A stretch of 64,000 nucleotides of DNA from Planctomycetaceae bacterium (GTDB taxonomy: Bacteria; Planctomycetota; UBA1135; GCA-002686595): assembly GCA_011525785.1 (NCBI GenBank), contig WYBT01000035.1, positions 124,001 to 188,000 on the forward strand, written 5' to 3'. The notes under the pieces are model-generated. The model saw only the letters and a program-made list of their open reading frames with translations, was not told the origin of the DNA and ran no database searches. Numbering within the stretch: position 1 is the stretch's first letter; each line of letters opens with the position of its first letter. The translations under genes and the position numbers were made by a program. Positions 43,715-51,927 of the stretch are shown here, one piece after another.

Positions 43715-45087
43715 TGTTGGAACGGCTTCGAGTCCGTGGGTGGTGCGCGCTGGCGTTGGCGCTGTCCCAGGCGTATGGGTTCGCGCAGTCGACGCCGGCA
43801 GCGAGTGGGAGCCTGCGCGCGCCCGATCCGCGCCGCTCGGCGTACACAGTGGACGACGCGCTCGCCCCCCCCGCGCCCGGCGCGAAGGGCGGCCCGGGTC
43901 TCGCGCTGCTGGTGAGCAAGGCGCTCACGGCGCAGTGGGGCGGCGCGCAGACCATCGACAACGCGCTCATCCTCGTGCGCGACGGGCGCATCGAGAGCAT
44001 CGGGCCGCGCGAGGGGACCAGCGCTCCAGCGGGCTACGTGGTGCGCGACCTGGGCGCGCTGTGGGCCATGCCGGGGATGATCGACCTGCACTCGCACGTC
44101 GGCGGGTCGATGGACATCAACGACATGGTCTACGTGACCAATCCCGAGTTGAACGTGCGCGCCTCGGTGATTCCCTCGAACTCGAACTTCGAGCGCGCCA
44201 TCGCTTCGGGCGTGACCAGCGTGCTGTACATCCCCGGCTCGGGCACCAACTCGGGCGGCCAGGGCGTGCTGCTCAAGACGGGCCTGCCCAACTACGAAGA
44301 GTCGGTCATCCGCGATCCCGGCTCGCTCAAGGTCGCGCAGTGGGGCAACCCCGAGCGCTGGGGCTTCGGGGTCGGCAAGACCTGGGAGAACCACCACCTG
44401 CGTGACATGTTCATGCAGGGCCGCGCCTACGCCGCGCGCTGGCGCGCCTTCGAGGAAGGCAAGGGCCCGCAGCCCGAACGCGATCTGCGCCTGGACATCT
44501 TCCGCGAGCTGTTCTCGCACCGCACGCAGGTCTCGACGCACACGCAGGTCGCGCAGGTGGTGATGATGACCATCCTGATGATCCGCAAGGAGTTCGGGAT
44601 CGACGTGTACATCGACCACGGCGAGTGGGGCGGCTACCTGTACGCGGAGCTCGCCAAGGAACTCGGCGTGCCGGGGATCATCGGGCCGCGCAACGTCGAC
44701 AACGCGCGCACCGGTCCGGGGCCGTGGGGCGGCTCGAACCCCGAGAAGATGACCGCCATCGCCGGCGAGTATCAGGCGCGCGGAATGGACATGGTCGGCT
44801 TCAACACCGACTCGCCCGTGATCCCGCAGGAGGAGCTGTTCCTCCAGTCGTCGGTCAACGTGCGTTACGGCTTCCGGAACGACGACGCACAGGCCGTGCG
44901 CGGGCACACCATCGTCCCGGCCAAGACGGCGGGGATCGATCAACGCGTGGGCAGCCTGGAAAAGGGCAAGGACGCCGACATCGTGATCCTGAGCGGCGAT
45001 CCCAGCGATCCGCGCACCAGCGTGGAAGTGGTCTTCATCGAAGGCCGGAAGGTCTACGACACCGCCGTCGACGTGAGGCGCTTTTGA
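43714..45087 (+). CDS. Exported metal-dependent amidohydrolase, imidazolonepropionase-like (operon gene 7)
   Basis: 457 residues from ATG 43714 (1-base overlap with the previous stop; AGGAG at 43700-43704 precedes it; GTG 43711 is also in frame). Signal peptide through WCALALALSQAYGFAQ. Metal residues: His126/His128 (GMIDLHSHVGG), STHTQVAQV, YIDHGEWGGY and FNTDSPVIP. Long stretches match gene 6 (DPGSLKVAQWGNPE, FGVGKTWEN, GKGPQPER), showing recent tandem duplication. C-terminus: IVPAKTAGIDQRVGSLEKGK then DADIVILSGDPSDP. Substrate unknown. Confidence 0.92.
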   Translation: MLERLRVRGWCALALALSQAYGFAQSTPAASGSLRAPDPRRSAYTVDDALAPPAPGAKGGPGLALLVSKALTAQWGGAQTIDNALILVRDGRIESIGPREGTSAPAGYVVRDLGALWAMPGMIDLHSHVGGSMDINDMVYVTNPELNVRASVIPSNSNFERAIASGVTSVLYIPGSGTNSGGQGVLLKTGLPNYEESVIRDPGSLKVAQWGNPERWGFGVGKTWENHHLRDMFMQGRAYAARWRAFEEGKGPQPERDLRLDIFRELFSHRTQVSTHTQVAQVVMMTILMIRKEFGIDVYIDHGEWGGYLYAELAKELGVPGIIGPRNVDNARTGPGPWGGSNPEKMTAIAGEYQARGMDMVGFNTDSPVIPQEELFLQSSVNVRYGFRNDDAQAVRGHTIVPAKTAGIDQRVGSLEKGKDADIVILSGDPSDPRTSVEVVFIEGRKVYDTAVDVRRF

Positions 45088-46397
45088 GGCGAGTCGCGCG
45101 CACGCTGGCCCGCGTCGGACGCTCTGCTGCGCTGTGCTGCGCGGCGAGCCTGTCCGTCGTGAGCGCGGCGCGCGCCGGCGTCGAACTCGAAACGCGCTCG
45201 CCGTCGCCCGGCGAGCCCGGCGCTCCCGGACTCGCGCTGCTGGCGCGCAAACTGCTGATCGCTTCCGAGCGCGGGGAGCAGGTCGTCGACCACGGCGTGT
45301 TGACCCTGCGCGACGGCCGCATCGAGTCGATCGGGCCGCGCGAGGGCGCCGCGATTCCGGCGGGCTACGTCGTGGTCGACCTGGGCGAGCACTGGCTCAT
45401 GCCCGGCATGATCGACCTGCACAGCCACATCGGCGGGTCGGGCGGCGACATCAACGACATGGTCTTCCAGACCAACGAGGGGCTGCGCGTCGGGCCCACC
45501 GTGGTCCCGCGCAACGACAACCTGCTGCGCTGCCTCGCCGCGGGCGTGACGACGGTGCTCTACATCCCCGGTTCGGGCACGAACATCGGCGGCCAGGGGA
45601 TGCTCATCAAGACCGGCCTCGACACCTTCGAGGAGCTCGTCCTGCGCGAACGCGGCTCGCTCAAGATCGCGCAGGGCGACAACCCCACGCGCTGGGGCTA
45701 CGGCATGGGCCGGGCGATGATGAACTACCACATCCGCTCGACCGTGCGGCGCGGCCTCGCCTACGCCGAGCAGCACGAGCGCGACGCGCAGGCGCGTCCC
45801 TACGACCCGCAGTTCGACGTGTTCCGCTCGCTGGCCGCGCACGAGACGCAGATCTCGACGCACACGCAGATGTACCAGCTCGTGCTCAACACGATCACGA
45901 TGCTCAAGGGCGAGTTCGGCCTGGACGTGTACATCGACCACGGCGAGTGGCGCGGCTTCCTGGCGGCCGAACTCGCGCAGCGCGTGGGCGTGGCGGCGAT
46001 CTGCGGGCCGCGCGAAGTCGACTGGCCGGGCGGCCGCAACGGCGATCCCGATGGCCGTGTGCTGTCCTGCGCCGGCGAGTACCAGCGCCGCGGGCTCGAG
46101 CGCATCGGCTTCAACACCGACGCGCCTGTCGTGCCGGCCGAAGAGCTGCCGTTGCAGGCCGCCGCCTCCGCGCGGCACGGCTTCGACACGGCCGCGATGC
46201 AGGCGGTGCGCGGCTTGACGATCATTCCCGCGCTCGTGGCAGGCGTCGACCACTCCGTCGGCAGCCTGGAGCCGGGCAAGCACGCCGACATCGTGGTGCT
46301 CTCGGGCGACCCCGTAGATCCGCGCAGCGCCATCGAGCGCGTGCTCATCCAGGGGCGCGAGGTCTACACGCGCCAGAGCGGGGGACGCCCGTGGTGA
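45084..46397 (+). CDS. Exported metal-dependent amidohydrolase (operon gene 8)
   Basis: 437 residues from TTG 45084 (TTGA overlap with the stop of gene 7), chosen because it gives a good signal peptide (RRVARTLARVGRSAALCCAA, cleavage near SAARA) and keeps the overlap pattern. Metal residues: His113/His115 (GMIDLHSHIGG), STHTQMYQL, YIDHGEWRGF and FNTDAPVVP. IPGSGTNIGGQGMLIKTG marks the second loop. C-terminus: GLTIIPALVAGVDHSVGSLE then HADIVVLSGDPVDP. Active enzyme predicted; substrate unknown. Confidence 0.9.
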   Translation: MRRVARTLARVGRSAALCCAASLSVVSAARAGVELETRSPSPGEPGAPGLALLARKLLIASERGEQVVDHGVLTLRDGRIESIGPREGAAIPAGYVVVDLGEHWLMPGMIDLHSHIGGSGGDINDMVFQTNEGLRVGPTVVPRNDNLLRCLAAGVTTVLYIPGSGTNIGGQGMLIKTGLDTFEELVLRERGSLKIAQGDNPTRWGYGMGRAMMNYHIRSTVRRGLAYAEQHERDAQARPYDPQFDVFRSLAAHETQISTHTQMYQLVLNTITMLKGEFGLDVYIDHGEWRGFLAAELAQRVGVAAICGPREVDWPGGRNGDPDGRVLSCAGEYQRRGLERIGFNTDAPVVPAEELPLQAAASARHGFDTAAMQAVRGLTIIPALVAGVDHSVGSLEPGKHADIVVLSGDPVDPRSAIERVLIQGREVYTRQSGGRPW

Positions 46398-47719
46398 GCC
46401 CCGTGGCGAGCGCGGCGCAGCGCGAGTCGGGTCGCAGCACGTCGAGCGCCTCCACGCGCCTCGTGGCCGCGGCGTTGGCTGCGTGCTGCGCGGCAGCGTG
46501 CACGGCGAGCGGACCGCGCTCGGAGCGCTCCTCCGCCGCGGCGTCGCCACAAGCGCGCGGCGAGATCCGCGCGCTGGCGGAGGGCGAGCAAGGCTTCGCG
46601 ATCGTCGCCGGCAAGGTTCTCACCGCCGATGAGCGCGATCAGGTCTTCGAGCCCGGTCTGGTGGTCGTGCGCGATCGCTGCATCGACTACGTCGGCCCGC
46701 TGGTCGAGCTGCCCGAAGGCTACGAGCGCCTCGACGCGCCGGAGCTGTTCGCCGCGCCGGGCATGATCGACCTGCACTCGCACGTGCAGTCCGGCGGCTG
46801 GGGCGACCTCAACGACATGGTGATCTCGCTCAACCCCGAGTTCCGCAGCTCGCCGACGCTCGTCCCGGGCAACGAAAGCGTGCGGCGCGCCTGCGCGGGC
46901 GGCATCACGACCTTGTTCGGCATCCCCGGCAGCGGCACGAACAACGGCGGCTTCGGCGTGCTCTACAAGACGCGCTGCGAGAGCACCTACGACGGCTGCG
47001 TGCTCGCCGATCCGGGCGGCATGAAGGTCGCGCAGGCCTACAACCCCGAGCGCGGCGCGGACCTGGGCGCGACGCGCGCCGGAATGGCCTGGAACCTGGC
47101 GCGCGCCAACGAGATTGCGCTCGCGGCCAACCGCGACGGCCGCGACCACTTCGCGCTGCGCAACCTGCAGAAGGTGCACACCAAGGAGCTGCCGCTCCTG
47201 ATCCACACCGCCGGACCTGCGTGCCACACCACGATCGACATGTGGGGCGAGCGCTATCCCGTGCGCGCGGTGCTCAGCCACGGGTGCTTCAACGGCTGGC
47301 GCTTCGCGCCCTACGCCGCGCAGGTCGGCATGCCGATGAACCTCGGGCCGCGCACCTTCGACTGGTTCTCGTCGCGCGAGGGCCAGGTGATCGGCACGCC
47401 GCAGCGCTACGAACAGGCCGGCGCCGCGCTGATCTCGGTCAACACCGACGCGCCGGTCATGCCGCAGGAAGAGCTGGCGCTCCAAGGCGCGATGGGCGCG
47501 CGGCTGGGCGCGAGTTCGTACCTGATGCTCAAGGCCTGCACCTACAACCCGGCCAAGTCCTTCGGTCTCGAAGACAAGGTCGGGAGCCTCTCCCCCGGCC
47601 GCCACGCCGACATCGTGCTGTGGCGCGGCGATCCGCTCGACCCGCGCGCGCGCGTGGAGCGCGTGTGGATCGAAGGCCGCCTCGAATACGACCGCGAGCG
47701 CGACGGACAGCGCTTCTAG
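46394..47719 (+). CDS. Exported metal-dependent amidohydrolase, possible lipoprotein (operon gene 9)
   Basis: 441 residues from GTG 46394 (GTGA overlap; GTG 46391 also in frame). The N-terminus contains TRLVAAALAACCAAACTASG, with Cys residues placed as in a lipoprotein signal, so membrane anchoring is possible. Metal residues: His128/His130 (GMIDLHSHVQSG), LIHTAGPACHTT, AVLSHGCFNGW and VNTDAPVMP. Less similar to genes 6-8 than they are to one another, but the same layout: IPGSGTNNGGFGVLYKTR and a C-terminal GLEDKVGSLSPGRHADIVLW. Active enzyme predicted. Confidence 0.9.
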   Translation: MSPVASAAQRESGRSTSSASTRLVAAALAACCAAACTASGPRSERSSAAASPQARGEIRALAEGEQGFAIVAGKVLTADERDQVFEPGLVVVRDRCIDYVGPLVELPEGYERLDAPELFAAPGMIDLHSHVQSGGWGDLNDMVISLNPEFRSSPTLVPGNESVRRACAGGITTLFGIPGSGTNNGGFGVLYKTRCESTYDGCVLADPGGMKVAQAYNPERGADLGATRAGMAWNLARANEIALAANRDGRDHFALRNLQKVHTKELPLLIHTAGPACHTTIDMWGERYPVRAVLSHGCFNGWRFAPYAAQVGMPMNLGPRTFDWFSSREGQVIGTPQRYEQAGAALISVNTDAPVMPQEELALQGAMGARLGASSYLMLKACTYNPAKSFGLEDKVGSLSPGRHADIVLWRGDPLDPRARVERVWIEGRLEYDRERDGQRF

Positions 47720-47751
47720 CCCGACTCGAATCCGTTCGACTCGAAACCAAC

Positions 47752-49044
47752 ATGCTCCTCCGAACCTTCCTCTCGTCCCTCCTGCCGGTGGCGTTGGCCG
47801 CCAGCGCGCTCGCCGCGCCGGCCGATCTCCTGGCGATTCGCGTCGGCCGCGCCGAAACCGTTTCGCACGGCGCCATCGAGCACGCGGTGCTGCTCATCGA
47901 AGACGGGCGCATCGTCACCATCGGCGCCGACCTGCCCGTGGAGCGCGGCATTCCGGTGCTCGAGCGGCCGGAGTGGACCGTGATGCCCGGACTGGTGCTG
48001 CCCTACTCGCGCCTGGGGCTCGACGGCCGCGCCGGCGCGGAGTTCACGCCCGAGGTCAGCCCCGCGGCCGAAGTCTTGCCGCGCATCAGCGACTACCGCG
48101 ACGCGCTCGAACTGGGCATCACCACGATCGGCCTGTACCCGCCGGGCAACGGCGTTCCCGGTCAGGCCATCGCGATTCGCCCCAAGGGCGACACGCTCGA
48201 GGAGATGCTGATCAAGGAAGGCGCGTACTTGAAGGTCTACTTCCGCGCCGACGCGCGCTCGAAGAAGATGGTCAAGGACGCCTGGGCCAAGGTCGACGAG
48301 TACGACGACAAGGTCAAGAAGGCCAAGGAGAAGTGGACCAAGGACCAGGAGAAGTCCAAGTCCGCCAAGAAGCCGGCCGAGGGCGAGAAGAAAGACGAGG
48401 AGAAGCCGGCCGACAAGCCCGCCGAGAAGAGCGGCGACGCCGGCAAGGGTGCGGCCAAGGGCTTCGTTCCGCCGCCGCCCGACGACAAGGTGCGGCCGTT
48501 CCTGCGCGTGCGCGACGGCAAGCTGCTGCCGCTCGTTTCGATCTCACAGGCGGCCGACTGGGCGCACTGGCTCGACGCGATCGGCGAGCGCAAGTTCGAC
48601 TTCGCGCTGCGCGTGGTGATGCAGCGCGAGCTCGACCTGTACTACGTGCTCGAGGAAGTCGCCAAGCGCAAGTGCACGCTGGTGATGGAGCCGGAGATCA
48701 CCTACCAGATCGCGACCATGCGCCAGCGCAACCTGCCGGCGGAGTTCGCCGCTGCGGGCAGTCGCATCGTGCTGATTCCGCGCGGCGAAGACCTCGACTC
48801 GCACGCCGCCTGGCGCGTCGATGTCGGCGACCTCGTCAAGAACGGTCTGGAGCGCAAGACGGCGCTCGACGCTCTCACGCTCGCCGGCGCGTCGGTGATG
48901 GGGCTCGAAAAGGACTACGGCAGCCTCGAGAAGGGCAAGGTGGCGAACCTGCTGTTCCTCGACGGCGATCCGTTCGAACCCGCGACCAAGGTCATGGCCG
49001 TCATGCTCGACGGCGAGTTCGTCCACGGCGAGGTGCGCCAGTGA
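47752..49044 (+). CDS. Exported amidohydrolase-like protein, metal site missing (operon gene 10)
   Basis: 430 residues from ATG 47752 (32-base gap). Signal peptide MLLRTFLSSLLPVALAASAL. N-terminus LAIRVGRAETVSHGAIEHAV. The HxH position reads MPGLVLPYSRLGLDGRAG. ITTIGLYPPGNGVPGQAIAI replaces the second-loop motif. A Lys/Glu-rich helical insertion spans ~165-240 (KAKEKWTKDQEKSKSAKKPA and more). C-terminus: LTLAGASVMGLEKDYGSLEK then VANLLFLDGDPFEPATKV. Looks non-catalytic. The next gene starts just downstream. Confidence 0.85.
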   Translation: MLLRTFLSSLLPVALAASALAAPADLLAIRVGRAETVSHGAIEHAVLLIEDGRIVTIGADLPVERGIPVLERPEWTVMPGLVLPYSRLGLDGRAGAEFTPEVSPAAEVLPRISDYRDALELGITTIGLYPPGNGVPGQAIAIRPKGDTLEEMLIKEGAYLKVYFRADARSKKMVKDAWAKVDEYDDKVKKAKEKWTKDQEKSKSAKKPAEGEKKDEEKPADKPAEKSGDAGKGAAKGFVPPPPDDKVRPFLRVRDGKLLPLVSISQAADWAHWLDAIGERKFDFALRVVMQRELDLYYVLEEVAKRKCTLVMEPEITYQIATMRQRNLPAEFAAAGSRIVLIPRGEDLDSHAAWRVDVGDLVKNGLERKTALDALTLAGASVMGLEKDYGSLEKGKVANLLFLDGDPFEPATKVMAVMLDGEFVHGEVRQ

Positions 49045-49079
49045 AGCTCTCGATGAAGGCTGGAGTGGGAGGATCGGTG

Positions 49080-50501
49080 ATGCGTTCTGCAGCCTGGTTG
49101 TTCGCGCTGGCGCCGCTGCTGGCGGGAGACGTGTTCGCGCAGGAAGGCGGCGGCGAGCCCCCGGCCGGCGGCGAGGGCGACGCGGCGGGCGCCGACGCGC
49201 CCAAGGACGAGGGCGAGTGGTTCGCCGTGGTCGGCGGCGATGTCTACACCGGCACGGGCGCGGTGCTGCGCGGCGCGACGGTGCTCGCGCGCGGCGGCGT
49301 GATCCGCGAGATCGGCCACGAGGTCGAGATCCCCGAAGACGCCAAGCGGCTCGACGCCACGGGGTTGAGCGTCTACCCCGGATTGGTGGCGCTCAACGTG
49401 CGCGGCGTCGCCAACCGCCTCGGCGCGGGCGACTACGCCGACAGCTTCGATCCCTACAGCCAGAACCTGGTGCTGGCGCTCGCGGCCGGCATCACGACCG
49501 TCTCGGAGGGCAGCGTGGCCCTCAAGCTCAAGCGCGGCGAGGTCAAGGGCGTGGTGATGCGCGAGCGCTTCCTGTCGACCTTGGGCTACAGCACCAGCGC
49601 CCCGCGCTCGAAGGGCGAGCTCGACGAGAAGTTCGCCGCCGCTGCGGCCTACCTGCGCCGCTACCGCGACTGGGAGGAGCAGAAGAAGACCAACAAGGAG
49701 CTCAAGGAGCCGCCCGCGCGCGGCGTCGATCCGTCGATCCGCGCGATCCTCGAGAACCGCACGCTGGCGCGCTTCAACGCCACGACGCGCACCGACCTGC
49801 TCGGCATCGCGCGCCTGGCGCAGAAGCACAAGTTCCGGCCGGTGATCGAGGGCGCCGTCGAGGCCTGGACCGTGGCCGACGAGTTGGGTCGCGCCGGCGC
49901 GTACGCCGTGGTCGTGCCGCGCAGTCGCCGCGACAAGAGCGAGGAACTCGTGCGCCCCGGCGGCTCGAGCATCGAGAACGCCGCCATCCTCCACAAGAGC
50001 GGCGTGCAGGTCGCGATCCAGGCCAGCTCGACCTTCATCGACCTGGGCGGCATCGCCGGCCGCGACATCCTGCACCTGCCGATCGAAGCGGGCTTCGCCG
50101 TGCGCGGCGGACTGCCCGAGCAGGCGGCGCTCGAGGGCATCACGATCGTCCCGGCGCGCATCCTGGGCGTCGACCATCGCGTGGGCAGCCTCGAGGTCGG
50201 CAAGGACTGCGACCTGATCCTGCTCGACGGCGATCTGCTGCACTACCAGTCGCTGGTCCAGTACACCGTGGTCGACGGCAAGCTCGTCTACGAGAAGGAC
50301 AAGGAGCTGTACTACGCGCACATCCGTCCGCGCCCGTCGACGCAGCCCGCGGACGCGCCTGAGGCGCGGCGCGACAAGGGCGAGGAGGAGGTCAAGGCCT
50401 CCGACAGCGAGGGCGAGGACAAGCCTGAAGACAAGCCCGAAGAGAAGCCGGAGGAGAAGCCCGAGGAAAAGCCGAGCGACGGCGCCTCGGACGAAGGCTG
50501 A
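49080..50501 (+). CDS. Exported amidohydrolase-like protein with repetitive Lys/Glu/Pro tail, metal site missing (operon gene 11)
   Basis: 473 residues from ATG 49080, supported by the strong ribosome binding site GGGAGG (49067-49072) and a clean signal peptide (MRSAAWLFALAPLLAGDVFA). GTG 49041 (overlapping the previous stop) and ATG 49053 are in-frame alternatives. The HxH position reads YPGLVALNVRGVANRLG. A helical insertion RRYRDWEEQKKTNKELKEPP precedes the second half. The second-half ending is intact: GITIVPARILGVDHRVGSLE then DCDLILLDGDLLHYQ. The C-terminal ~40 residues are repeats of EDKPEEKPEEKP. This is the last gene of the operon; a 16-bp hairpin follows. Confidence 0.85.
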   Translation: MRSAAWLFALAPLLAGDVFAQEGGGEPPAGGEGDAAGADAPKDEGEWFAVVGGDVYTGTGAVLRGATVLARGGVIREIGHEVEIPEDAKRLDATGLSVYPGLVALNVRGVANRLGAGDYADSFDPYSQNLVLALAAGITTVSEGSVALKLKRGEVKGVVMRERFLSTLGYSTSAPRSKGELDEKFAAAAAYLRRYRDWEEQKKTNKELKEPPARGVDPSIRAILENRTLARFNATTRTDLLGIARLAQKHKFRPVIEGAVEAWTVADELGRAGAYAVVVPRSRRDKSEELVRPGGSSIENAAILHKSGVQVAIQASSTFIDLGGIAGRDILHLPIEAGFAVRGGLPEQAALEGITIVPARILGVDHRVGSLEVGKDCDLILLDGDLLHYQSLVQYTVVDGKLVYEKDKELYYAHIRPRPSTQPADAPEARRDKGEEEVKASDSEGEDKPEDKPEEKPEEKPEEKPSDGASDEG

Positions 50502-50524
50502 GCTCCGCTGGAGTTTGCTCGCTG

Positions 50525-50573
50525 CGCGCTCGCGCTCGCCTCGTGGGTCTCCCCGGGGGTGAGCGCGAGCGCG
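50525..50573 (+). terminator. Hairpin terminator at the end of the amidohydrolase operon
   Basis: 16-bp stem with one mismatch (50525-50540 with 50558-50573) and a 17-base loop, 24 bases after the last operon stop. The rest of the 224-base gap to 50726 holds only the next gene's -10-like box. Confidence 0.6.
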
Positions 50574-50704
50574 TGGTGCTTGGGGCGGACCGCTCGAGAG
50601 CTCGCGCGCCGAGCGCTGGTCTCCGCTGCGGGACGCGCGAGGAATCCGCGCGTCGAGTGCCTCGCGCCGGCTGTCGGCGCCGGGACATTCGCTGTCGCGC
50701 TGCG

Positions 50705-50710
50705 TAAGCT
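50705..50710 (+). promoter_or_regulatory. Candidate -10 box TAAGCT before TrpD2-like gene
   Basis: TAAGCT lies 15 bases before the ATG at 50726; identical hexamers lie at 29763 and 61797. Confidence 0.4.
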
Positions 50711-50725
50711 GGTGGGCCTCCCCCG

Positions 50726-51790
50726 ATGATCCTGCGCGATCTCCTGCGACTGCTAGGGTCCGCCAAGCGCGACGGGCGCAACCTGACGCACGACGAGGCC
50801 TATCGAGCGTTCGAACTGATCCTGTCCGAGTCGCGCAGCGACATCCAGGTCGGCGCGTTCCTGATCGCCTTGCGCTGGAAGGGCGTCACGGTCGAGGAGC
50901 TCACCGCCTTCGCCGAAGCGGCGCGCGCGCACGCCACGATCCCTTGCCGCGGCATGCAGGACCTGGTGTGCGTCTGTCCGCCGCAGGACGGTCTGGAAGC
51001 GAACGCGCCGCTCGAAGTCGCCGCCGGTCTGATCGCCGCCGCCGCGGGTCTGCGCGTGTTGATCATCACGGACCGCTGCGTGCCGCCCAAGCGCGGGCTC
51101 ACGGCCGCCAACGTGCTCGACGCGCTGGGCCTGGACATGACCTGGGACCCGGCCGAGGCCGAGGACTGGGTCGCGCGCGCGCGCTTCGCGGTGGCTTCGG
51201 CCTCGGGCCTCCTGCCGGCGCTCATGGGGCTGCGGCGCGTGCGAGCGGAGATCGGCGTGCGCACGCCGATCGCGACGGTCGAGAAGCTCATCGCCCCGCG
51301 CAACGCCGCGATCGTGATCGGCGCGCAGGCCGGCCCGGTGCTGGGCATGGCGGTCGAGGTGCTGCAGGCGCTCGGCCATCCGCGCGGCCTGGCGATCCAG
51401 GGCGCCGAGGGCGGCGTGATCCCCTCGGTGGTGCGCCGCTCGCGCGGGATCGAGCTCTCCGGCGGGTTCCAGACGCCGCTCACCGTCGAGCCCGCGGACG
51501 TCGGCATGTCCGCCGGCGCCGAGCCCGACCTCCCGATGTTCGGGCCGCCGGACGACGGCTACGGCTCGGGTGACAACCCGGCGCTGACCAAGGCCTGCGG
51601 CGAGCTGACGCAAGCGGTCCTCGCGGGCCAGCACGGCGCGGCCCGCAACGCGTCCCTCTTGGGCGCGGCGTTGATCCTCAAGGCCGGCGGCAAGGCGCTC
51701 ACGATCGCCGACGGCGTGTCGCTCGCCACCGAAGCGCTCGACAGCGGCGCCGCGCGCGAGCTGGTGGCGCGGCTCAAGACCCTCAAGTAG
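50726..51790 (+). CDS. TrpD2/YbiB-like family protein (anthranilate phosphoribosyltransferase homologue)
   Basis: 354 residues with the fold pattern of nucleoside phosphorylase/anthranilate phosphoribosyltransferases: an N-terminal helical domain (LTHDEAYRAFELILSESRSD, QVGAFLIALRWKGVTVEEL), then an alpha/beta domain (AAGLIAAAAGLRVLIITDRC, KRGLTAANVLDALGLDMTW). The catalytic TrpD motifs (GTGGD, the KHGNR loop) are replaced (CPPQDGLEANAPLEVA, TDRCVPPKRGLT), as in TrpD2/YbiB proteins that bind nucleic acid rather than make tryptophan. Stand-alone gene, not with other trp genes. Function inferred only by family resemblance. Confidence 0.8.
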   Translation: MILRDLLRLLGSAKRDGRNLTHDEAYRAFELILSESRSDIQVGAFLIALRWKGVTVEELTAFAEAARAHATIPCRGMQDLVCVCPPQDGLEANAPLEVAAGLIAAAAGLRVLIITDRCVPPKRGLTAANVLDALGLDMTWDPAEAEDWVARARFAVASASGLLPALMGLRRVRAEIGVRTPIATVEKLIAPRNAAIVIGAQAGPVLGMAVEVLQALGHPRGLAIQGAEGGVIPSVVRRSRGIELSGGFQTPLTVEPADVGMSAGAEPDLPMFGPPDDGYGSGDNPALTKACGELTQAVLAGQHGAARNASLLGAALILKAGGKALTIADGVSLATEALDSGAARELVARLKTLK

Positions 51791-51927
51791 CGCCGGCCCA
51801 GAAGCGATTTCTTCGGCCCGCGGCCGGAAATCTGGGTCTTTGGGGTGTGTAGGAGGCGGGGAGCGGCCTCGCAGAGGCGCGGCGAGCGCGCGCCCGATTG
51901 TCGGGCGTGCTCCGCGCCTCACGCCCC

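Noticed and set aside
50424-50486. DNA repeat near the end of operon gene 11 as a regulatory repeat
   Set aside because: It is in frame and encodes EDKPEEKP-type low-complexity sequence, so it is explained by the protein tail.
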